A DNA stretch of 64,000 nucleotides from Polynucleobacter duraquae. Its GTDB lineage: Bacteria; Pseudomonadota; Gammaproteobacteria; Burkholderiales; Burkholderiaceae. Made by a program: the position numbers and the translations under genes. Below the pieces are notes generated by a model. It did not search any database. It was given only the letters and a program-made list of their open reading frames with translations, and was not told the origin of the DNA. Of this stretch, positions 49,383 through 59,018 are shown one piece after another (positions within the stretch are counted from its first letter, which is position 1; each line of letters begins with the position of its first letter). The stretch is taken from positions 558,001-622,000 of the forward strand of contig NZ_CP007501.1 in NCBI RefSeq assembly GCF_000973625.1, written 5' to 3'.

Positions 49383-50054
49383 TTATGACTTGCTCAGTAC
49401 CGCACTCAAAAATCTAGAGATATCTACTAGCTCATCTGGATGAAGAGAGTGTTCCATTGGGTAGGTATTCCAGTCCACCTGATAGCCTAATTTTTCTAAG
49501 ATATCAGCTGAAGCTTCTGCGCGCTCTAGAGTGATCACGGCATCCCAAACACCATGTGCCATCAATATAGGAGTCTTACCATTGGCCTCACTTCTCTCGA
49601 GTGCCAGTGAATTTGCTAGAGGCAGGTAGCCCGATAGCGCCATGATGCCGGCCAATCGATGCGGAAAACGTAGGCCGACCTGTAAAGACATGGCGCAGCC
49701 CTGCGAGAAGCCGGCCAAAATAATTTTTTCATAAGCAATTCCGCGGCTTGCCTCTCGCTCAATTAACTGCGAGATTGCTGCTGCTGATTTATGAATGCCA
49801 GCAAGATCTTCACGAGCGTTGATATCTCTCTCAGTAATGTCATACCAGGCTGGCATCACGTAGCCACCATTGACTGTGACAGCCATGGAGGGTGCACTTG
49901 GAAAAACAAATCGAATAGCAGGGCATTCAGAAAGATTGAGCTGGGGAATGATGGGTACAAAGTCATTACCATCGGCTCCTAGTCCGTGAAGCCAAATGAC
50001 AGCGGCACTTGGATTGGGAGCAGTTTCAATTTCAATGCAGGGCAATACGGTCAT
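49383..50054 (-). CDS. Carboxylesterase (alpha/beta hydrolase)
   Basis: 223 residues of the phospholipase/carboxylesterase family. Nucleophile elbow GFSQGCAMS, oxyanion-region WLHGLGADGNDF, and catalytic Asp and His in HGVWDAVI and MEHSLHPDEL are present. Cytoplasmic, hydrolyses short acyl or thioester bonds. Monocistronic. Confidence 0.93.
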   Translation of the reverse strand: MTVLPCIEIETAPNPSAAVIWLHGLGADGNDFVPIIPQLNLSECPAIRFVFPSAPSMAVTVNGGYVMPAWYDITERDINAREDLAGIHKSAAAISQLIEREASRGIAYEKIILAGFSQGCAMSLQVGLRFPHRLAGIMALSGYLPLANSLALERSEANGKTPILMAHGVWDAVITLERAEASADILEKLGYQVDWNTYPMEHSLHPDELVDISRFLSAVLSKS

Positions 50055-50101
50055 TTTTTATCCTAAATTACAAGTGCATCGTTGCTAAGCCGCTCAGGGA
50101 C

Positions 50102-50428
50102 TTAAACTATTTTTTCACGAACCAGCTGATTTCGAAGACGACTGATTTCATCTAGAAGATCTAGCGCTAGAGCAACTCCAGGAGTATTAAGCTCTAGATC
50201 ATGGGTTAAATGAGCGGCAGTCTTTGCACGCTTCAGGGACTCTCCACTGAAGCGCCAGTCCTCTGGGGATGAGCCCGCAGGACTAAGAACACCTTCGGAT
50301 ACCCAAGACATGATGAGATCCTCTGGCGCACGCGTCGCTTGTGAAATTTCCACAATGCTCATGTGTACTTCTTCCTCAACAACGCTACCTGTAATCCAGG
50401 TGATTTGTGTTTGTGTCATATTCATCAT
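50102..50428 (-). CDS. cbpM: CbpM-type chaperone modulator
   Basis: 108 residues with MerR-like helical features (VHMSIVEISQATRAPEDLIM, VSEGVLSP) matching CbpM, the specific inhibitor of CbpA. The ATG overlaps the cbpA stop by four bases. Other ATG codons three and nine bases later could be used. Confidence 0.88.
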   Translation of the reverse strand: MMNMTQTQITWITGSVVEEEVHMSIVEISQATRAPEDLIMSWVSEGVLSPAGSSPEDWRFSGESLKRAKTAAHLTHDLELNTPGVALALDLLDEISRLRNQLVREKIV

Positions 50429-51405
50429 CCCTTCAAATGGTTTCTGGGCTGGAAATCAAAAGCTTTTTCCAGTGCCTGATAAGCCTCTTTTTGCCCATCT
50501 GTTTCAGCGCTGGGTAAAACAATATTTGGCACTACGTATAGATCGCCCGCCTCTTTGCTGGGGATGCCCTTCTCTTTGAGTCGCATCTTGCGGCCGGCTG
50601 CTGTGCCCGCTGGAATCTTCAGCTCTAAAGTTGAGCCTGCAGGGGTCGGAATATTGACGGTAGCTCCAAGCGCCGCTTCCCATGGGGCTAGCGGTAAATC
50701 AAGGTAAACGTCTTTGCCGTCCACGCGATACATGGGATTGGGATGGAAATCAATCTCAAGGTACAGGTCACCTGCACCACCAGAGCCCATGCCCGGACCG
50801 CCCTGACCAGCTAAGCGTAGATTTTGTCCAGCCTTAATACCCTTCGGAATGCTCACATCAAGCTTGCGTTCTTGGGTGCTGACATGACCGTTAGCATCTT
50901 GCGTAGGCATATGCAGGGAGATAGTCCGTTGTGCGCCGTTATACGCATCCGCAAGATCAATCAATATCTTGGCATGATGATCTTGACCTTTGAGGTTCAT
51001 GCCTTGGCGGGGGTTAGCACCTCGTCCACCTTGGCTCTGACGCCCTCTACCAAAGAGAGATTCAAAGAATTCACTTTGATCGCCCTCGTAGCCACCACCA
51101 AATCCACCATGCCCGCCACCAAAGTTGCTATCCGAATATTCAAATCCTTCATTCCAGTTTGGTGGAGGAGTGAAGTCTTGCCCATTTTTCCAGTTAGCGC
51201 CCATGCGATCGTAGGAAGCACGCTTCTCAGTATCTTTGAGAACAGAATAGGCTTCACCGACTTCTTTAAATTGAGCCTCTGCCCCAGCTTCTTTATTGAC
51301 GTCTGGGTGATATTTGCGCGCCAACTTTCGGTATGCTGCTTTAATTTCTGCTTCGGTGGCGCCACGCGCTACACCAAGTGTTTCGTAGTAGTCCCTGAAT
51401 TTCAT
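50425..51405 (-). CDS. cbpA: DnaJ-class co-chaperone CbpA
   Basis: 326 residues. An N-terminal J domain with HPD at 33-35, a glycine-rich linker (GGGHGGFGGGYEG) and two C-terminal DnaJ-type substrate-binding domains without a zinc finger. Stimulates DnaK and can bind curved DNA. The downstream overlapping cbpM supports the assignment. Confidence 0.94.
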   Translation of the reverse strand: MKFRDYYETLGVARGATEAEIKAAYRKLARKYHPDVNKEAGAEAQFKEVGEAYSVLKDTEKRASYDRMGANWKNGQDFTPPPNWNEGFEYSDSNFGGGHGGFGGGYEGDQSEFFESLFGRGRQSQGGRGANPRQGMNLKGQDHHAKILIDLADAYNGAQRTISLHMPTQDANGHVSTQERKLDVSIPKGIKAGQNLRLAGQGGPGMGSGGAGDLYLEIDFHPNPMYRVDGKDVYLDLPLAPWEAALGATVNIPTPAGSTLELKIPAGTAAGRKMRLKEKGIPSKEAGDLYVVPNIVLPSAETDGQKEAYQALEKAFDFQPRNHLKG

Positions 51406-51480
51406 AAGCCTATTGAAGTCCTGATTAAACCAATAACTTGAATTCTACAGTCCCTAGCGCTGACTTCTAGCTTCTTTTAA

Positions 51481-51509
51481 TAAAGAAAAAAGCGGGCTAA
51501 ATGCCCGCT
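51481..51509 (-). terminator. Intrinsic terminator of the UxaA/HAD operon
   Basis: On the minus strand AGCGGGC, loop, GCCCGCT followed by a T-rich tail (TTTTTTCTTTA). It is placed after the UxaA-family gene. Confidence 0.85.
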
Positions 51510-51537
51510 GATCGCTAATCTGAGGTGGGGTCTTTCA

Positions 51538-53085
51538 TTAGCTCATAACGCCAACTTGCCAGGGTACGAATTCATAATCACCCAGACCTAACAATTCGCT
51601 TTTTGAAGCCTCTCCAGAGGCTGTCCGGAGGAAGAGCTCAAAAATACGTTGCCCCATCTCTTGAACGGAAACCGTACCATCTAAGATCTCTCCGCAATTA
51701 ATGTCCATGTCTTCAGTCAGCCTTTGATACATCGGCGTATTGGTGGCGAGCTTAATGCAAGGCGCTGGTTTAGAACCAAACATGGAGCCTCGTCCCGTAG
51801 TAAAGGCAATGAGGTTTGCTCCGCCTGCAATTTGTCCAGTTGCTGAAACAGGATCAAAACCAGGCGTATCCATAAATACAAAACCTTTAGCTGTGACGGG
51901 TTCTGCATATCGATAGACTTCCATCAGGGGTCCAGTGCCACCTTTCATGGAAGAGCCGAGTGACTTTTCAAAGATGTTGGCAAGGCCACCAATTTGATTG
52001 CCGGGACTCACTTGCCCGTTGATTTGGACATCACGACCAACGGAGTATTCATCTTTCCACCAACGAATCCGTTTAATGAGCTTCTCGCCGATTTCTTGAG
52101 TAGCAGCTCTACGAGTCAGTGTGTGCTCAACTCCATAAATCTCGGGTGTTTCAGAAAGAATACCCGTGCCGCCATGGCGCGATAGGATGTCTATTGCAGC
52201 ACCTAAGGCGGGGTTTGCAGTAATCGAAGAGAATCCATCTGATCCACCACATTGCAGGCCAACGCATAAATGGCTCGCAGAAACGGTTTGACGCTTTGCT
52301 TTATTGGCTTCTGGCAGAAGTGCTTTGACGGCTTCAATTCCTGCTTCAATAGTTTTGCGTGTGCCACCAGTCTCTTGCATGATGAAGGTATGCAAGGTAG
52401 AGTTTTCTTGCAAGGCTTCTTGCTCCATCAATCCCTTAAGTTGATTACGCTCGCAACCTAAGCCAATGATGAGGGCTGCAGCTAGGTTAGGATGTTGTGC
52501 ATAACCCGCCATCGTTCTGCGAAGCAATTGCATTGGTTCGCCACTCATTTCCATTCCGCAACCGATGCCGTGACTAAAAGCAACTACGCCATCGATATTC
52601 GGATAGTCTTTCAATCTCTCAGGAGTGAACCAGTCAGCTATTTTATTGACTACCGTTGCAGAGCAATTGACGGTTGATAGAATGCCGATGAAATTACGTG
52701 TGCCTACTTTTCCATTGGTACGCACATAACCTTCAAATGTGGCACGTTCAGATTCTGGAAGGAGGGTGGTCGGCTTGTATTCACTGGCATAGGCATAGTC
52801 ACGATCGAATTCACGAAACTCGGTGTTATGACTATGGACCATCGTGCCAGCTTCAATATCGGTATTAGCAAATCCCACGGTTACGTTGTATTTGAGGATA
52901 GGCTCACCCTTTAAAATTTTCTTTGCCGCAATTTTGTAGCCGGCAGGCACTTGACTGCGACTAGTCAAATTTTCGCTGGGCACGCTTTCACCAATACCAA
53001 TATCTATGCGGGCCACAACAATGTTGTCGTTAGGATGCAGGCGAATAATAGGCCCAGCTAATTTTTTCCCAGATGTTTCAATCAT
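51538..53085 (-). CDS. UxaA family dehydratase (altronate dehydratase-like)
   Basis: 515 residues. An N-terminal SAF-like domain (about 10-95) is joined to the large UxaA/GarD domain. Visible marks: VNCSATVVNKIA, SHGIGCGMEM, LIIGLGCERNQLKG, GLQCGGSDGFSSITANPALG and FTTGRGSMFGSKPAPCIKLATN. Cysteines in these motifs bind iron. Sugar-acid dehydration is likely; the substrate is not defined. It follows a 3-hydroxyacyl-CoA dehydrogenase-type gene by about 30 bases, suggesting a catabolic operon. Confidence 0.9.
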   Translation of the reverse strand: MIETSGKKLAGPIIRLHPNDNIVVARIDIGIGESVPSENLTSRSQVPAGYKIAAKKILKGEPILKYNVTVGFANTDIEAGTMVHSHNTEFREFDRDYAYASEYKPTTLLPESERATFEGYVRTNGKVGTRNFIGILSTVNCSATVVNKIADWFTPERLKDYPNIDGVVAFSHGIGCGMEMSGEPMQLLRRTMAGYAQHPNLAAALIIGLGCERNQLKGLMEQEALQENSTLHTFIMQETGGTRKTIEAGIEAVKALLPEANKAKRQTVSASHLCVGLQCGGSDGFSSITANPALGAAIDILSRHGGTGILSETPEIYGVEHTLTRRAATQEIGEKLIKRIRWWKDEYSVGRDVQINGQVSPGNQIGGLANIFEKSLGSSMKGGTGPLMEVYRYAEPVTAKGFVFMDTPGFDPVSATGQIAGGANLIAFTTGRGSMFGSKPAPCIKLATNTPMYQRLTEDMDINCGEILDGTVSVQEMGQRIFELFLRTASGEASKSELLGLGDYEFVPWQVGVMS

Positions 53086-53115
53086 TGAATACTTTCAGTA
53101 AATATGTTTTATTCA

Positions 53116-54054
53116 TTAGTCCATATTGAGTACATCAAAGGCTGCTTTCAACCTTTTTGAATACGAATTTGAGGTCTGCTGAATTTCTTCTGGAGTCCAT
53201 TTTCTAAAGCCCTCACCAGCCTTCATGCCAGTCTTTCCTTCGGCCATAAGTTGTACCACTTTTGGTGGTAAGTTGGTGATATTAGAGAGGGAGGGGTAAA
53301 TTTCTTTTGCAGCATTTGCCATGCCATCCCAACCTGAGATTTCTTTTTGAGTCATAGGCCCAACAGCGGCATAGCGAAAACCAAAGCTATAACGTACTGC
53401 ATCATCTATGTCTTCCGGGCTGGCAATTCCCTCTTGTACAAGTGAGAGCGCTTCACGCATCAGCGCATGTTGAATGCGATTCGCTAAAAATCCAGGAATG
53501 TCTTTCTTAACTAGCACTGGTTTTTTGTCGATAGCTTTATAAATTTGACATGCCCTTTCAGAAAAAACAGGATCCGTTTTTTCTCCCATCACAATTTCAA
53601 CTAATGGAACGACTTCTGCCGGCATAAAGTAATGGGCCCCCATCATTCTGTTGGCAGTTTTCAGATCGGCAGTGATTTTAGTGATTGGAAAGCCTGAGCT
53701 ATTGCTGCCGATCGGGATATCGGCTGGGACTTTGTCATCAAGGAAGGCAAAAATGTGTTTCTTTAATTCCAGATTTTCGGCAACGGTTTCAATTACCCAA
53801 GAACATTCACCCCATGCTTCCCAATCTTCCATGGTAGCGCTCACTTGCGCTGCCTCGATAGCAGCAGCATCAAGCGAAGCATTTCCACCGTGCAAGCCAA
53901 TCTTAAAGGCTAGTTGAATAGCTTTCCTCAAGCAGTCACTGGATTTCTCCTTGCTTCTTCCCAGAATCACAACAGGAATGCTGTGAGAGATAAAGCCTGC
54001 TGCAATTCCTGCAGCCATGATACCGGTGCCGATAACGGCAACATATTGACTCAT
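53116..54054 (-). CDS. 3-hydroxyacyl-CoA dehydrogenase family protein
   Basis: 312 residues with a Rossmann NAD site (VAVIGTGIMAAGIAAGF) and the catalytic segment SNSSGFPITKI and MGAHYFMPAEVVPLVEIV, GFLANRIQHALMREAL. Length fits the 3-hydroxyacyl-CoA/gulonate/carnitine dehydrogenase group. Next to the sugar-acid dehydratase it more likely oxidises a hydroxy acid than a fatty acyl-CoA. First gene of the operon. Confidence 0.88.
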   Translation of the reverse strand: MSQYVAVIGTGIMAAGIAAGFISHSIPVVILGRSKEKSSDCLRKAIQLAFKIGLHGGNASLDAAAIEAAQVSATMEDWEAWGECSWVIETVAENLELKKHIFAFLDDKVPADIPIGSNSSGFPITKITADLKTANRMMGAHYFMPAEVVPLVEIVMGEKTDPVFSERACQIYKAIDKKPVLVKKDIPGFLANRIQHALMREALSLVQEGIASPEDIDDAVRYSFGFRYAAVGPMTQKEISGWDGMANAAKEIYPSLSNITNLPPKVVQLMAEGKTGMKAGEGFRKWTPEEIQQTSNSYSKRLKAAFDVLNMD

Positions 54055-54113
54055 ATTTTTATCTTATGTATTGAAGTTAAGGATGTGTGAGCATTGGTAG
54101 ATGTTATTTTTTA

Positions 54114-54815
54114 TTAACTACTGAGATCAAAGACCAAGACCTCAGCATCTTTGCCATCACCAATGATTAGGCCGCTTTCATTCTCGATTAGCAGCGCATC
54201 TCCACTCGATAGAAGTGTGTCGTTGACATGTAGAGAGCCTCTTATCAGATGCACATAGGCCTTACGCTGTAAATCGAGATCCAATTTTTGGGGCTGGTGG
54301 CCATCAAAAAGACCAGCATATACCCGAGCGTCCGCATGAATTTTGACGGCATTCCCCAATCCATCTGGCGATGCAATTAAGCAGAGCTTGTTTTGCTTTT
54401 CTGAAAGTGGAATAGATTTTTGCTCATAACTTGGTGGAATCTCCGTGACGTTGGGTTCGATCCAAATTTGTAGGAAATGAGTGGTCTGATCTTTAGCATG
54501 ATTGAACTCACTATGGGTGACCCCAGTTCCGGCGCTCATGCGCTGAACATCACCAGGTGGAATACCTTTGATATTTCCCATGCTGTCCTCGTGCGCTAAT
54601 TCACCAGATAAAACATAGCTGATGATTTCCATATTGCGGTGGCCATGTTTGCCAAAACCCATGCCTGCCGCTACCCGATCTTCATTAATGACCCTTAAAT
54701 TGCCCCAAGCCATGAATCGGGGGTCGTGATAGCCCGCAAATGAGAAGGAATGGAAGCTTTTAAGCCAGCCATGATCGGCGTAGCCGCGGTGTTCAGCTTT
54801 TCGGAGGGTTTGCAT
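54114..54815 (-). CDS. Pirin family protein
   Basis: 233 residues of the bicupin pirin fold. Metal-binding histidines lie in GFGKHGHRNMEIISYVL and the segment ending SEFNHAK. Related YhhW has quercetinase activity; the physiological role is unclear. Its start region overlaps the upstream reading frame of the divergent gene. Confidence 0.9.
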   Translation of the reverse strand: MQTLRKAEHRGYADHGWLKSFHSFSFAGYHDPRFMAWGNLRVINEDRVAAGMGFGKHGHRNMEIISYVLSGELAHEDSMGNIKGIPPGDVQRMSAGTGVTHSEFNHAKDQTTHFLQIWIEPNVTEIPPSYEQKSIPLSEKQNKLCLIASPDGLGNAVKIHADARVYAGLFDGHQPQKLDLDLQRKAYVHLIRGSLHVNDTLLSSGDALLIENESGLIIGDGKDAEVLVFDLSS

Positions 54816-54887
54816 GGGCAGAGTCTTTTCTGGAGGGTAATAAGCACATTATCATTAGCTTTTTACATATTTGCTGATTGGCCTTCC

Positions 54888-56294
54888 ATGGGAAGTATCA
54901 AACAAGACATTAAAGAAACCTATCTGGGGCTATATGAGACTGCTCAGGAAAAGTGCAGTGATTTTTCTCAGTTCCTGAGAGAGGCTTGGCCTATCTTAGC
55001 CATTCTTTTAGTGGTCTTGCTCGGAGTTTGGTGGTACGCCGATCCTCCACCACCAAGACATGTAGTGATGGCAACTGGTCAGCCAGGGGGCTCCTATGAC
55101 AACTTAGGAAAAAAGTACGCTGCTTTTTTTGATAAAAAAGGTATCACTCTCGAATTAGTTCCAACAAAGGGTGCCGAGGAAAATGTAGCGCATCTAGTTG
55201 ATCGTAAGGATCCAGTTCAGGCTGCCTTCGTACAAGCGGGCGCATTTAATCCTCATGAGGTTACTGGGGTTGAATCTCTTGGCACTATTTCGTATGACCC
55301 AATTTGGTTGTTTTATCGTGGACCAGAGATTAAGGTGGATGATTTTCAGGCCATTAAAGCTCGTGCTAGTTTCTTTTTAAACTCCAGAATGTCGGTTGGT
55401 TTAAAGGGAAGCGGAACTTATGCTCAAGCAATGCATATCCTGAAAGCCAATGGCTTTGAGGAGGGGGCTCATTTTTTAAATCTCTCTAGCACTCATTCAG
55501 TTGAAGCTTTGCAAAAAGGTGAGATCGATGCGGCGTTCATTGTGGATGCTTACGAGGCTCCAAATGTCCAAAAATTACTGAAAGACCCCAAATTACATTT
55601 AGTTGCCTTTGATCGAGCTGATGCGTATGTTCGGTTGCTACCATACATGCAAATACTGAATGTCCCTGCAGGTGCTTTTAGCTTAACAAGGAACTTCCCT
55701 CCTAGAGATATTAAGTTGATGGCTTCAACTACAAACTTGCTGATTGATGACAGAATGCATCCTGCACTCCAATTTTTATTTTTAGAGGCTGCACGCGAGA
55801 TCAACGGTAAAGCAAGCTTTTTTGCGGAGCACGGCGAATTCCCATCCTTTAAAAGTACGGGACTCATACAAAGTCCTGTAGCGTTGCATTATGAAAAAAA
55901 TGGTTCACCATTGCTCATGCTCTATTTCCCTTTTTGGTTGGCAGAGCTGATTAATCGATTGGTTTTTGTATTGCTGCCATTTTGTGCGGTGGCATATCCT
56001 GTCTTGCTAACCTTGCCGGGCTATCGCAATAAGCGCATGAAGCGAAAAATTGATCAGTTGTATGGCACTCTGAAGGGCTACGAGCAAGAACTCACTGAAA
56101 ATTTTCTGCCAGAAGTGAAAGACGAATATCTGAAGAGGTTAGATTTACTGGAGTACCAAGCCTTGCAGTTAAAAGTCTCTAAAAGTATGTCTGGTGATTA
56201 TTACGCCTTGCGTGCCAGCATAGACTATGTCCGTAATTGCCTAAATCGGGGCGCTCATCCATACCAATCTCAAGAGAATGATGTTGGCGTATAG
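54888..56294 (+). CDS. TAXI family TRAP transporter substrate-binding protein, membrane-anchored
   Basis: 468 residues. A membrane helix (about residues 33-55) precedes a TAXI-type binding domain (GQPGGSYDNLGKKYAAFFDKKG, KGAEENVAHL, YRGPEIKVDDF, GLKGSGTYAQAMHILKANG) and a C-terminal part with another hydrophobic segment (LPFCAVAYPVLLTLP) and coiled-coil-like helix. No permease gene is adjacent, and the C-terminal extension is longer than in ordinary receptors. ATG 54888 is chosen because earlier in-frame codons overlap pirin. Confidence 0.85.
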   Translation: MGSIKQDIKETYLGLYETAQEKCSDFSQFLREAWPILAILLVVLLGVWWYADPPPPRHVVMATGQPGGSYDNLGKKYAAFFDKKGITLELVPTKGAEENVAHLVDRKDPVQAAFVQAGAFNPHEVTGVESLGTISYDPIWLFYRGPEIKVDDFQAIKARASFFLNSRMSVGLKGSGTYAQAMHILKANGFEEGAHFLNLSSTHSVEALQKGEIDAAFIVDAYEAPNVQKLLKDPKLHLVAFDRADAYVRLLPYMQILNVPAGAFSLTRNFPPRDIKLMASTTNLLIDDRMHPALQFLFLEAAREINGKASFFAEHGEFPSFKSTGLIQSPVALHYEKNGSPLLMLYFPFWLAELINRLVFVLLPFCAVAYPVLLTLPGYRNKRMKRKIDQLYGTLKGYEQELTENFLPEVKDEYLKRLDLLEYQALQLKVSKSMSGDYYALRASIDYVRNCLNRGAHPYQSQENDVGV

Positions 56295-56323
56295 TTTAAG
56301 TATGGACATCTAAACCAAATCCT

Positions 56324-57679
56324 ATGAAACCTTACGATCATCCTGCCCGAAAGCAATTACACGAAGAAGTGCATGCGCGTCCGCCTATTGCGCTTTGGCC
56401 AAATGAGAGAGTGCTTTCGCAATCTTTTTTACTTGATGCAAGCTCTCGTCAGACTCAAATCGAATGGATTCAAAAGCTCAGCGTTGCCTTAGGCATTCCA
56501 AATGAGCAGCAGCAGGATCACTCTTTTAAGATGTTGACTTTGGCGCCCGAGCCGGAGAGGGTGTTAATTAAATGGGAGTTGCATGGTGAGTTCGCAACCA
56601 TCGCTGCCATTACTCATAATCCCATCAAAATTACTGGACCTTTACTGGAGTCCCGTCTCGCTCTAGAAAAGAGTTTAGATGTTTTGCTTCAAAGCTTAGG
56701 CTGTCCAATTATTGTTGAGGCTGGTGGCGAAAGAATTTCTGCATTAGATCTCGCATTTGAGCATCGCCCCCTGTTTACAGAAGCTCAAGAAGTATCTTCC
56801 ATCTTTAGCGGGAATACTGTACTAGGCAGTTTTATCTTATCGAGCAAGAAGGCTCAGTTGTGGACGGACTTGCGTTTAGATGAGGATGGCTTTATCTCTT
56901 ACTTTATTCCGCATGATATTTTGGGCTCACGTCAGGCTGGTCGTGTGGCACGTGCAATAGCTGAAGCTGAAACTTATCGTATGGCAGCCATGATTGCCTT
57001 CCCAGTAGCGAAGAGCCTTTCGATGCCACTCAGAACTGCAGAGTCGGAATTAGCAGATTTATCTAAAAGTATTTCTCAGATACAAACTGAGCCAGGAGTA
57101 CAAACCGAAAAAGATGGCCAGTTTTTAGGTGAGCTCTCTAATCTAGCCTCACGAGCCGAGCAATGGATCTCTGGATATGGATTGCGTTTTACCGCATCTG
57201 AGGCTTATAGCCAATTGCTGAGTAAAAACCTATACGAGTTAGCAGAGTCTCCAATTCCGGGCGTGCAGTCCCTTTCAGAGTTTATGGATCGACGTTTTCA
57301 GCCGGCGATGGGAACATGTATTTGGACTCAGCGGAGATTAAAAGAATTGTCTGATCGAATCTCAAGGACAACCCAAACTTTGAGAACGCGTATTGAATTT
57401 GTGAATGAAGAGCAGACGCAAAAATTACTGGCTAGCATGGATCAGCGAGCAAGACTGCAATTGCGTTTGCAGGAAACAGTTGAGAGTCTATCTGTTCTGG
57501 TACTGACTTACTATGCAGTAAGTTTGCTGGCCTATATGGCTAAGGGTGGTAAAGAGGCTGGCCTTGCTATTCATCCAGAAATTATTGCCGCTATAGCCGC
57601 CCCAGTAGTAGCGATTACTTTCTTGTTCATCAGCAAGCGAAGACGCAAACGAATTATTGAGATGGGTAAATCGCTGTAG
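56324..57679 (+). CDS. DUF3422 family membrane protein
   Basis: 451 residues. Typical N-terminus HPARKQLHEEVHARPP and SFLLDASSRQTQIEWIQKLS, a helical middle, and two C-terminal membrane segments (about 395-415 and 425-445). Function unknown. It starts 30 bases after the TAXI gene, so co-transcription is likely. Confidence 0.9.
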   Translation: MKPYDHPARKQLHEEVHARPPIALWPNERVLSQSFLLDASSRQTQIEWIQKLSVALGIPNEQQQDHSFKMLTLAPEPERVLIKWELHGEFATIAAITHNPIKITGPLLESRLALEKSLDVLLQSLGCPIIVEAGGERISALDLAFEHRPLFTEAQEVSSIFSGNTVLGSFILSSKKAQLWTDLRLDEDGFISYFIPHDILGSRQAGRVARAIAEAETYRMAAMIAFPVAKSLSMPLRTAESELADLSKSISQIQTEPGVQTEKDGQFLGELSNLASRAEQWISGYGLRFTASEAYSQLLSKNLYELAESPIPGVQSLSEFMDRRFQPAMGTCIWTQRRLKELSDRISRTTQTLRTRIEFVNEEQTQKLLASMDQRARLQLRLQETVESLSVLVLTYYAVSLLAYMAKGGKEAGLAIHPEIIAAIAAPVVAITFLFISKRRRKRIIEMGKSL

Positions 57680-57684
57680 ACATT

Positions 57685-57710
57685 AAAAAAGAGGCCAAAG
57701 CCTCTTTTTT
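57685..57710. terminator. Bidirectional terminator between DUF3422 gene and fccB
   Basis: AAAAAAGAGGC, loop CAAA, GCCTCTTTTTT. Serves the plus-strand DUF3422 operon and the minus-strand fccAB operon. Confidence 0.9.
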
Positions 57711-57731
57711 AATTCCAGTACTGCCCTCGAT

Positions 57732-59009
57732 CTATCCGAGACTATCGGCCCAGATGTTATGCGCCCAGCCCCAAGCATAAATACCCTCAAGAATAGAAGG
57801 TGCAGGTGATAAACCTCCAGAACCCGGAACGGTCTTGAATGTCTTTTCAGCGGCATTGTATTGATGGACGCTAGCAACGTGTACTACTTCTCGTTTATTG
57901 ACGAAGCTATAGCAGGTGTTTGTCAGAACTGGCGCTGGATTAATTTCCCAACCATTCAACTCTGCAACGATTGCTGCTGCTGCAACTTTGGCATGTTGAT
58001 TAGCCATGTGACCAGATTTGGGCATTAATGGTGCAATCTGAATTGCATCACCTAGTACATGAATATCTTTACGTGCTGTTGATTCAAAGTTGAGGAAGTT
58101 GACATTTGCCCAGCGACCATTGGAATTAGCCAATCCAGTTTTAATGGCGATTTCACCAGCAGCCATTTGCGGCAAGATATTTAATACGTCAGCCTTCACA
58201 TCATCTTCAACTTCGAGTTTGAGTGTTTTGGTTTTCGCATCAACGCCAACTACATTGCTCTTCGGGCGGTATTCAATCATGCCAGCGTATTGTTCTGCCC
58301 AAACTTTTTTGAATAGGCCTCCTTTGGAAACCACATCTTGGTTTGCATCCAAAATCAATACTTTGCCTTTGGGGTTATGTTGCTGCAGATAGTTTGCTAC
58401 CTGACAGGCACGCTCATAGGGTCCAGGAGGGCAGCGATAAGGGGCCTCTGGAATGCTAATTGCAAAGGTACCACCCTCACGCATTGCAGCGATTTGCTTA
58501 TGTAAGGCAACAGTCTCTGGACCCGCTTTCCAGGCTTGTAGTGTTACACCATCTTTATTAGCTTGTGCAAGGCCTTCAACGCTTTTGAAGTTCATTGAGA
58601 CGCCAGGAGACACAATAGCTTTGTCGTAGCGCAAAGTTTTTCCGGAAGCGAGCGTCACTGTCTTCTTATCTGGATCAATGCTGCTGACGCTATCTTGAAT
58701 AATCTTGATGCCATGGCGCTTACTCAGGGTGTCATACGGTGAGGTAATTTCAGCGATCGTACGCGAGCCACCAATGACCAAGTTAGACATTGGGCAAGAG
58801 ATAAAAGAAGTATTGGGCTCAATCAGAGTTACTCTGGCGGTGTTATTGGAGAAGAGTCGTAAATATTTAGCGGCGGTAGCGCCACCATATCCACCACCAA
58901 TGACCAAGATTTCTGCTTTTTGTAAATTAGCTGCTTTAGTTTGGCTTGAGAGACCTGCAAGCAGGCCAACTGCTGCAGCGCTCTGACCTATAAAATGTCG
59001 ACGATCCAT
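57732..59009 (-). CDS. fccB: Flavocytochrome c sulfide dehydrogenase flavoprotein subunit
   Basis: 425 residues. A twin-arginine-like export signal (MDRRHFIGQSAAAVGLLAGL) precedes an FAD Rossmann motif (EILVIGGGYGGATAAKYL). Redox-active cysteines are in FISCPMSNLV and YRCPPGPYERACQ, and the C-terminal FCSD flavin-binding region ends PAPSILEGIYAWGWAHNIWADSLG. It oxidises sulfide in the periplasm and passes electrons to the cytochrome subunit. GGAGG precedes the ATG. Confidence 0.92.
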   Translation of the reverse strand: MDRRHFIGQSAAAVGLLAGLSSQTKAANLQKAEILVIGGGYGGATAAKYLRLFSNNTARVTLIEPNTSFISCPMSNLVIGGSRTIAEITSPYDTLSKRHGIKIIQDSVSSIDPDKKTVTLASGKTLRYDKAIVSPGVSMNFKSVEGLAQANKDGVTLQAWKAGPETVALHKQIAAMREGGTFAISIPEAPYRCPPGPYERACQVANYLQQHNPKGKVLILDANQDVVSKGGLFKKVWAEQYAGMIEYRPKSNVVGVDAKTKTLKLEVEDDVKADVLNILPQMAAGEIAIKTGLANSNGRWANVNFLNFESTARKDIHVLGDAIQIAPLMPKSGHMANQHAKVAAAAIVAELNGWEINPAPVLTNTCYSFVNKREVVHVASVHQYNAAEKTFKTVPGSGGLSPAPSILEGIYAWGWAHNIWADSLG

Positions 59010-59018
59010 AGCGCCTCC

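Noticed and set aside
54750..54887. N-terminal extension of the TAXI protein overlapping pirin
   Set aside because: It is antisense to the pirin gene start; ATG 54888 starts a plausible N-terminus before the membrane helix.
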